From contig DATMLM010000058.1 of assembly GCA_035570055.1 (NCBI GenBank), forward strand, positions 10,414 through 74,413: a stretch of DNA of 64,000 nucleotides. The letters run 5' to 3'. Shown here one piece after another: positions 59,078 through 64,000 of the stretch. The number at the start of each line of letters is the position of its first letter. Positions within the stretch are counted from its first letter, which is position 1. The position numbers were made by a program, and so were the translations under genes. The notes under the pieces are model-generated. The model ran no database searches. It had not been told where the DNA came from and saw only the letters and a program-made list of their open reading frames with translations. The DNA comes from DASRDS01 sp035570055. Lineage in GTDB: Bacteria; Gemmatimonadota; Gemmatimonadetes; Gemmatimonadales; Gemmatimonadaceae.

Positions 59078-60459
59078 CCGGGACCGCCCGCGACCCGGCG
59101 CCGCGTGGCGGCCTCCGATGCCGCGGCGCGCCAGCCGCTGCGCGGCGCGGCGACCGCCGTGGCCTGAGGCGCGCCGATCATCCCCCGGTCGCGCGCCAGC
59201 CGATCTTCGACGCAGATCCAGATGCCGGCCATCATCGCCATCAGGTAGTAGCTGATGTCGGTCCACGCGAACGAGAGAAAGAACGACCCGAACGCATATC
59301 CCAGCAGCGTCACCGCGAAATACACGACCGCGTAATACAGGAACCGTTGCTCGGGATCGCCGCGCGGCCACGAGCGCGGCAACCGCATGCGTAAGAGCAT
59401 GAGGTGAATGACGCCACCAGGGATGATGAACAGCCACAGTGCGCCACCCGGCAGACCGAGCTCGGCCCCTGCCTCGATGTAGGCGTTGTGCGGCGGCGTG
59501 CACCGAATGCCGGTCCCGACCTCGTAGTTGAGCGCCTTTTCCGAGATCGTGCACTCGGCCTTGGAGAAGTTGTGGATCCCCACCCCGAAGATGGGATTGC
59601 CGAGCATGTAGCCGACGCCGCGGATGGCAACCTGGCGGCGGCCGTTGGCGGTGTTCCAGTTGTAGTCGGCCTGCGGATTCCCGATGGTCTGCATTTGCTG
59701 CCAGTATCCCGGCGGCGCGAACAGCGAGAGGCCGAGGACGGTCACGATGATGAACGCGACGCGTTGGAATACCGGGACGCGGTCGAGAAAGAGGAGTAGC
59801 CCGACACCCGCCGCCAGCATGCCGACGAACGCGCCACGAGAGCCGGTCTTGGCGATCCCCGCGCCAATGCCGCACAGGACGACGGCGCAGAAGAGCTTGC
59901 CCTTGAGCTTCGACGTACTGAAGGCGAGTAACGTGATCGGCAACCCCGTGACCAGCACGAGCCCCAAGTCGTTCGCGTCGTAAGTGTCGGCGTTGGCCAG
60001 CCGGTCGTATCCGGCGGCATAGTGATGCAGCTGAAAGACGAATAGCGTCGTATAGCAGAGCAGCGCCGTCGCGATCACGTATGCCCACGTGAGCGTCGCC
60101 AAGTCGCGGGTCGAGCGGATCGAGGCAATGATGAGGAACGTGAACACGAGCGTCTTCACGTACACGTTCAGGATGAACATCGCCGAATTCCCGAACGAGA
60201 TCCCGAAGAACATGCTGAGCAGCGCCCAGATCGCGAAGGCGAATACCGTCTTGGCAGCCCACGTATGGAGCAACGGGCGGCGCGCGACGATGTCGGGTCG
60301 CAGATACGCATAGATCGCCGCGGCAGCCGTCGCGATGAGCGCGGGACGCATCACGGACATCCACTTGTACTGTTCATGTATCCGGCTGACGGTGAGAACC
60401 GTGAGGGCGAAGAGCGCCACCCGAAACGGGTCCCTGGCCGCACGAAACGGCTGGTCCAT
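59074..60459 (-). CDS. O-antigen ligase/polymerase (Wzy/WaaL) family protein
   Basis: About 461 residues from the ATG at 60459, with some 11 membrane segments. The large periplasmic loop (GNPQADYNWNTANGRRQVAIRGVGYMLGNPIFGVGIHNF, then CTPPHNAYIEAGAELGLPGG) is the Wzy_C signature with the R-x-x-x and H-N-x-x-x-E blocks. It polymerises or ligates the flipped repeat units. First gene of the six-gene minus operon. Confidence 0.92.
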   Translation of the reverse strand: MDQPFRAARDPFRVALFALTVLTVSRIHEQYKWMSVMRPALIATAAAAIYAYLRPDIVARRPLLHTWAAKTVFAFAIWALLSMFFGISFGNSAMFILNVYVKTLVFTFLIIASIRSTRDLATLTWAYVIATALLCYTTLFVFQLHHYAAGYDRLANADTYDANDLGLVLVTGLPITLLAFSTSKLKGKLFCAVVLCGIGAGIAKTGSRGAFVGMLAAGVGLLLFLDRVPVFQRVAFIIVTVLGLSLFAPPGYWQQMQTIGNPQADYNWNTANGRRQVAIRGVGYMLGNPIFGVGIHNFSKAECTISEKALNYEVGTGIRCTPPHNAYIEAGAELGLPGGALWLFIIPGGVIHLMLLRMRLPRSWPRGDPEQRFLYYAVVYFAVTLLGYAFGSFFLSFAWTDISYYLMAMMAGIWICVEDRLARDRGMIGAPQATAVAAPRSGWRAAASEAATRRRVAGGPG

Positions 60460-60475
60460 ATGCGATGAAGATTCT

Positions 60476-60491
60476 TGCAAGGACGCTGCCC
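60476..60491 (-). promoter_or_regulatory. Candidate sigma-54 promoter of the six-gene minus operon
   Basis: Read on the minus strand: GGGCAGCGTCCTTGCA, GG-N10-GC spacing exact and CTTGCA at -12. The predicted start, about 60465, is six bases before the ATG at 60459. Confidence 0.55.
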
Positions 60492-60530
60492 GACGCAACT
60501 GATTGTACGACAATAGTCTAAGTTTCAGTT

Positions 60531-60546
60531 GTTGCGTAAACGCAAC
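60531..60546. promoter_or_regulatory. 16-base palindrome in a divergent promoter region
   Basis: GTTGCGT-AA-ACGCAAC is a perfect inverted repeat except for the two central bases. A third half-site, ACGCAAC, lies at 60493-60499. It is about 70 bases upstream of the predicted sigma-54 start at 60465 and 22 bases before the ATG at 60568, so it could be an activator or repressor site for either. Confidence 0.5.
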
Positions 60547-60567
60547 AGTCGTGTAGCTTGAGACCAC

Positions 60568-61509
60568 ATGCCGGCGGCTATTCTCTGCTATCACAGCCTC
60601 ACTTCGCCTGAGCTACCGTCCGCGAGTACCACGCACGTCCCAACGAGCGAGCTCATGGCGGCTGTCGATGTCGTGCGTGCGTTCGGCGAAATCGTCCCGT
60701 TGCGTGTGCTGGTAGAGCGATATCGCGGCGGACGCTCGACGCGGGGGTTGTTTGCCTTCACGTTCGACGATGCCTACGAGGCGGTGCGTCGCCTCGGTGA
60801 ACCATTGCGGCGTGCCGGCGTCCCGATCACGATTTTCGTGACGAGCACCGCGGCGGATAGCGGTCGGCCGTTCTGGTGGGACCGCGTCGACGACGTGTTT
60901 CCCAGAGTCGCGTCAGCACGATGGCGCGCGTTCGAAGATCGAATCGGCCTGGATCCGGCGTATCGGACCGGGCAGCCGCTGGGCTCGGGACCGCTTCGTC
61001 CGCTCCGCCAGTGGATTTTGGCGATGTTTTGCGGCCGGTGGCCGGCGCACTTCGAGGAGCCGTTGGCCGAATTGGAGGCCGAGCATGGATCGCGGACGGC
61101 GCACCGGCCCATGACGTGGGATGAGATCTCGGCCTTCGCCGCCGATGGTCAGGTCGACGTCGGCGTCCATACCGCCACGCATCCGGTGCTGCCGTTGTTG
61201 GAGGATGCGGCGGCAACCGCAGAGATCCGCGATGCCTATGCGGCCATTCGCGCCCGCATCCCGCGCGCGCTGCCGGTGCTGGCGATTCCGTTCGGCCTGT
61301 ACAGCGCGCGGACCGTCGACCTCGCGCGCGACGCCGGCATGGATGTCTCGCTCACGCTCGGCAATCACCCCCTGGGCCGCGCGGCGTCCGACGGACCGTT
61401 GGCGCGCCTCTCGATGGGACGGGGACTTCGTCGCTGGAAGCTCGCGTTGCGGCTCCTGGCGCCGCGACGCGCGGCTGACTATCCGCTGCTGCCCTCGCCG
61501 ACGTCCTGA
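60568..61509 (+). CDS. Polysaccharide deacetylase family protein
   Basis: 313 residues. NodB motifs are intact: FAFTFDDAYEA (base and metal Asp), VGVHTATHPVLPLL (H-x3-H), and IPFGLYSARTVDLARDAGMDVSLTL. No signal peptide; AILCYHSL at the start is typical. It stands alone on the plus strand between two minus-strand groups and overlaps the GT4 gene end by 31 bases. It is the third deacetylase of the locus. Confidence 0.9.
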   Translation: MPAAILCYHSLTSPELPSASTTHVPTSELMAAVDVVRAFGEIVPLRVLVERYRGGRSTRGLFAFTFDDAYEAVRRLGEPLRRAGVPITIFVTSTAADSGRPFWWDRVDDVFPRVASARWRAFEDRIGLDPAYRTGQPLGSGPLRPLRQWILAMFCGRWPAHFEEPLAELEAEHGSRTAHRPMTWDEISAFAADGQVDVGVHTATHPVLPLLEDAAATAEIRDAYAAIRARIPRALPVLAIPFGLYSARTVDLARDAGMDVSLTLGNHPLGRAASDGPLARLSMGRGLRRWKLALRLLAPRRAADYPLLPSPTS

Positions 61510-62702
61510 TAGAGCCGGCGCACCGTTTCGCCGATCGTCGACCAGCTGAATCGGCTCACCGCCGTGCGACGCGCCTCGTCCGAGATGCCCCGCCGCAACG
61601 CCTCATCGCGCAGGAGCACGGCGACCGCGTCGGCGAACGCGTCGGCGGTGTCGGCCAACAGCACGTCGACACCGTCACGCGCGCCGAGTCCTTCGGCGCC
61701 GATCGATGTCGAGACGACGGCTTTGCCCATGGCCCAGGCGTCGAGCAGCTTGAGCCGTGTTCCCCCGCCCACGCGGAGGGGAACGATGTAGCAGGCCGCG
61801 CGCGCGACATAGGGACGGATATCATCGACGTAGCCGGTCAGACGGAGTCCCGCGATCGCGCCGAACTCGCGGCGCTCGGCCTCGGTCGCGCGGCCGACCC
61901 ACACGACCTCCGGCGTGATGCCCCGCGCACGCAAGCGAGGCATCACATCGCCGGCGAACCAATGCAACGCGTCGCGGTTGGGATACCAACTGGTGCCGCC
62001 GACGAACACGCATCCCGTCTCGGCACCGTCCGCGCATGGCGCGAAATAGTCGACGTCCACGCCATTGGGAACGACCGCGACACGCGCCGACGGGGCGAGC
62101 GCGCGCAGCTGTGCCGCGTCCTCGGGCGAGACCGCGATGTTGAGCGCGACGCGCGGAAGCCACTCGCGCTCGGTCCGCTCGATCGCATTCGCCTGGTGAC
62201 GAAGATAGGCGGCCGCTGGTGCGCGCTCGGTTCCCGCACGACGACGCAAGAGCGCGGATTCGACGTTGTGGTGCGTGCAGATGATCGGCAAACGTTGCAC
62301 GAGCGGCAGCAGGCGAACGAGGTCGAGGCTGTCGACGTGCACGACGTCGAAGCGCCGCTCCGCCAGCACAGTCTTCAGACGCCCGAGCAATGGCGCGGAC
62401 TCGTGCACGTACCAGGTATAGGGCCGGCGGGTCGCGACACTCCGGACATGGTCCCACACGAGGCGAGACCGCTCGAGCTCCTGCGGGATCGGGAAGGCTT
62501 CGAAGTGGCCAAACGACGAGAGACCCGCCAGGCGTTGGCTGAGCGACAGATGCGCGGTCGCACGGTCGGCGCGGTCGAAGCAAAGGCCAGTGATGTCGTA
62601 ATCGCGCGCCAGGATCCGCAACATGTTGTAGGTCCTGAGGGCGGCGCCGTTGTGCGGCGGATACGGCACGCGATGCGACAGCACGAGCAGCGATCGCTTC
62701 AT
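61479..62702 (-). CDS. Family 4 glycosyltransferase (Stp1-like, EPS-associated)
   Basis: 407 residues. SHRVPYPPHNGAALRTYNMLRILARDYDITGL at the start resembles the sugar transferases linked to exosortase EPS systems. FDVVHVDSLDLVRLL, ICTHHNVESALLRRRA, VVPNGVDVDYF, VFVGGTSWYPNRDALHWF and VPLRVGGGTRLKLLDAWAMGKAVVSTSIGAEGL follow. Soluble GT-B enzyme. ATGA overlap with the acyltransferase gene upstream. Confidence 0.92.
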   Translation of the reverse strand: MKRSLLVLSHRVPYPPHNGAALRTYNMLRILARDYDITGLCFDRADRATAHLSLSQRLAGLSSFGHFEAFPIPQELERSRLVWDHVRSVATRRPYTWYVHESAPLLGRLKTVLAERRFDVVHVDSLDLVRLLPLVQRLPIICTHHNVESALLRRRAGTERAPAAAYLRHQANAIERTEREWLPRVALNIAVSPEDAAQLRALAPSARVAVVPNGVDVDYFAPCADGAETGCVFVGGTSWYPNRDALHWFAGDVMPRLRARGITPEVVWVGRATEAERREFGAIAGLRLTGYVDDIRPYVARAACYIVPLRVGGGTRLKLLDAWAMGKAVVSTSIGAEGLGARDGVDVLLADTADAFADAVAVLLRDEALRRGISDEARRTAVSRFSWSTIGETVRRLYQDVGEGSSG

Positions 62703-63334
62703 GCGCCGCTGGACGGGATCGGCTTCTCGACTTTGGCCGGGTTGCCGGCAATGATGACGTCAGCCGGGAACGCGCCCCGCACGACCGCACCGTATCCGAC
62801 CACGGAATTGTCGCCGATCGTCGTTCCGGCCAGAATGCCGACGTTCGCCGCGACCCAGACGTTCTCGCCAAGCAGAACCGGCGCCACACGGACCGGAGCG
62901 TCCGGGTTGTGCCGATCGGCGCGGGTACTGTGAAAGTCCGTATCCATGATCGACGCTTCGGCCACGATGCTCCGGCGTCCGATCCGGATCGATTGCCGGC
63001 AGCCGAAGCGGGTACCGTTGAGGAACGTGCCATCGCCGACCTCGATGATGGCGTCGGGATCGTGCGTCCATGGCGTCACGGTCATTCCCACGCGCACGCG
63101 GTCGCCGAATCGCACCTGGCCCGGTCCGCGGACGATGAGCCGGCCGGAGACGCGGAACCCGCGCCCGGCGGAAAAGCGTATCCCCCGTGCGCGGTAGCTC
63201 CACTTGTACCACCAACCTTTGAGATACTGCCAGCCGACTCCCCACGCCCGCCCGGGGTCGCGGACCGCGCCCCCGAGCGTCGTGAGGAGGGAACGCGTTA
63301 CTTCGTGCTGAGGTAGAGCTGGTCGATGTCCCAA
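62699..63334 (-). CDS. Hexapeptide-repeat acyltransferase (LbH family)
   Basis: About 211 residues. Left-handed beta-helix turns are visible (SGRLIVRGPGQVRFGDRVRVG, IEVGDGTFLNGTRFGC, SIRIGRRSIVAEASIMDTDFH), then ENVWVAANVGILAGTTIGDNSVVGYGAVVRGAFPADVIIAGNPAKV, the classic WbbJ/NodL-type acetyltransferase ending. It acetylates a sugar. The only standard in-frame start is the TTG at 63334, inside the upstream gene; the usual N-terminus would begin nearer 63300, so the start is uncertain. Confidence 0.85.
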   Translation of the reverse strand: MGHRPALPQHEVTRSLLTTLGGAVRDPGRAWGVGWQYLKGWWYKWSYRARGIRFSAGRGFRVSGRLIVRGPGQVRFGDRVRVGMTVTPWTHDPDAIIEVGDGTFLNGTRFGCRQSIRIGRRSIVAEASIMDTDFHSTRADRHNPDAPVRVAPVLLGENVWVAANVGILAGTTIGDNSVVGYGAVVRGAFPADVIIAGNPAKVEKPIPSSGA

Positions 63335-63999
63335 TAGATGGTCGTCGGCGGGTGATCCGTCGCCTTGTCTCCACCGTACGTCGGGTCAAACATCAGGAAA
63401 TTCCACCCCATCGACTCGCCGCTCTCGAAGAAGTGCAGGCTGCTCGATTGGAAGACTTGCGTGCCATCGACCCACAACGTGAGCTGTCCGTTGTTGGCGC
63501 CAGCCGACGATTCGTGCTGGAAGTATGCTTCCATCATGTGCCACGTTCCACGTGCCGCGCCGCCGACGTTGGCCACGGCTGACGAGAAGGCCTGCGACGG
63601 CACCGGCGCCTGTCCCTCCGAGTTGCCCGGCACGTTGATGCCTTGCGTGCCGCTTCCCGTCGCGAACTGGAGGAGCACGCCGAGCCACATGTTCGAGCCG
63701 TTGGTTGACTGACCGTCGGAATTGACCGCGATGACGTGGTTCTCGGTGGAGTTGACGGTCCGTGGCTCCATCAGCTTGAGCCCCGACGCCTCGCTCAGCG
63801 TCCAGTTCGGCGACAGACGGAAGTTCCAGCGCACGTACAAGTCGCCCGAGCCGTGGTTCGGAATCGACGTGCCGATGCGCACCGGGCTGTTGCCGCCCGC
63901 GAGTGATGGGCCATACGTGAACCGGAGACCGGTTCCTCCAGGGACGCTCGAGATATTCCCGGCCCATTCGCCGGTGCCCGACATTGTCGCCGGCGAGTA
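63298..63999 (-). CDS. Secreted beta-jelly-roll protein, lyase- or lectin-like (5' end outside window)
   Basis: At least 233 residues; the frame stays open to the window edge upstream of the ATG at 63984 (YSPAT precedes it), so the N-terminus and any signal are outside. The sequence is rich in Gly, Ser, Asn and aromatic residues with strand patterns (DLYVRWNFRLSPNW, TWHMMEAYFQHES, NGQLTLWVDGTQVFQ, IYWDIDQLYLS). It looks like a concanavalin-type jelly roll of a polysaccharide lyase or carbohydrate-binding module. No catalytic residues can be named. Confidence 0.7.
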   Translation of the reverse strand, partial: YSPATMSGTGEWAGNISSVPGGTGLRFTYGPSLAGGNSPVRIGTSIPNHGSGDLYVRWNFRLSPNWTLSEASGLKLMEPRTVNSTENHVIAVNSDGQSTNGSNMWLGVLLQFATGSGTQGINVPGNSEGQAPVPSQAFSSAVANVGGAARGTWHMMEAYFQHESSAGANNGQLTLWVDGTQVFQSSSLHFFESGESMGWNFLMFDPTYGGDKATDHPPTTIYWDIDQLYLSTK

Positions 64000-64000
64000 A

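Noticed and set aside
1..64000. tRNA, rRNA, IS element, prophage or att site
   Set aside because: No T-loop-like GTTCGAATC segments in intergenic DNA, no transposase or integrase frames and no terminal inverted repeats were seen.

Overview
The window is a compact, high-GC stretch of a bacterial chromosome (GC in the 60s % by eye). It has many GTG starts and stop/start overlaps of the ATGA or GTGA kind. No rRNA, tRNA, phage, IS element or CRISPR array was seen. Gene content (glcDEF, a MoxR-type AAA ATPase with a VWA partner, XrtA-like exopolysaccharide genes, a sigma-54 regulator with its kinase, a thrC-sulfur carrier-moeB cluster) fits a soil- or sediment-type Gram-negative such as Gemmatimonadota or Acidobacteriota (Vicinamibacteria-like). 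The phylum is an inference; no marker gene settles it.

Layout. 1-7.0 kb: the end of a processive-type glycosyltransferase, a Lon-substrate-domain protein, glycolate oxidase glcD-glcE-glcF, a YgfZ/GcvT-like protein and a DUF1802 protein, all in one orientation with overlaps. 7.1-15 kb: a small Met/Lys-repeat lipoprotein, a molybdopterin oxidoreductase, a MoxR-like ATPase, a GNAT acetyltransferase, a cytidylate-kinase-like protein, an MFS transporter (opposite strand), a ~50-bp tandem repeat and a VWA protein. 15-22 kb: a Wzc-type tyrosine autokinase divergent from a sigma-54 response regulator, histidine kinase, EVE-domain protein and citrate synthase. 22-27 kb: two GT-C membrane glycosyltransferases, a MutY-like glycosylase and an MBOAT acyltransferase. 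27-33 kb: thrC, a MoaD/ThiS sulfur carrier and moeB-rhodanese on the minus strand, facing an exported protein and a cysteine synthase, then a response regulator with a degenerate GGDEF domain. 33-63 kb: a large polysaccharide locus with a Wza-like export protein, an initiating sugar transferase, a UbiA-type prenyltransferase, many GT2/GT4/GT-C glycosyltransferases, three polysaccharide deacetylases, an asparagine-synthase-like amidotransferase, a nucleotide-sugar dehydrogenase, acyltransferases, SGNH proteins, a flippase, an O-antigen-ligase-type protein, ATP-grasp and PHP proteins. The window ends inside a secreted lyase- or lectin-like protein.

How it may work together. The polysaccharide genes supply the parts of a Wzx/Wzy-type pathway: priming transferase, assembly glycosyltransferases, flippase, polymerase/ligase, Wzc co-polymerase/kinase and Wza-like exporter. 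Promoter-like sites with the GG-N10-GC spacing of sigma-54 promoters lie in front of the tyrosine kinase (17512-17526, minus), the deacetylase-glycosyltransferase fusion (38108-38123), the nine-gene plus-strand operon (40070-40085) and the six-gene minus-strand operon (60476-60491, minus). The sigma-54 activator and kinase sit beside one of these targets. The strongest hypothesis from this window is therefore a PrsK/PrsR-like, sigma-54-controlled exopolysaccharide regulon. Three of its predicted transcripts would start only a few bases before the start codon.
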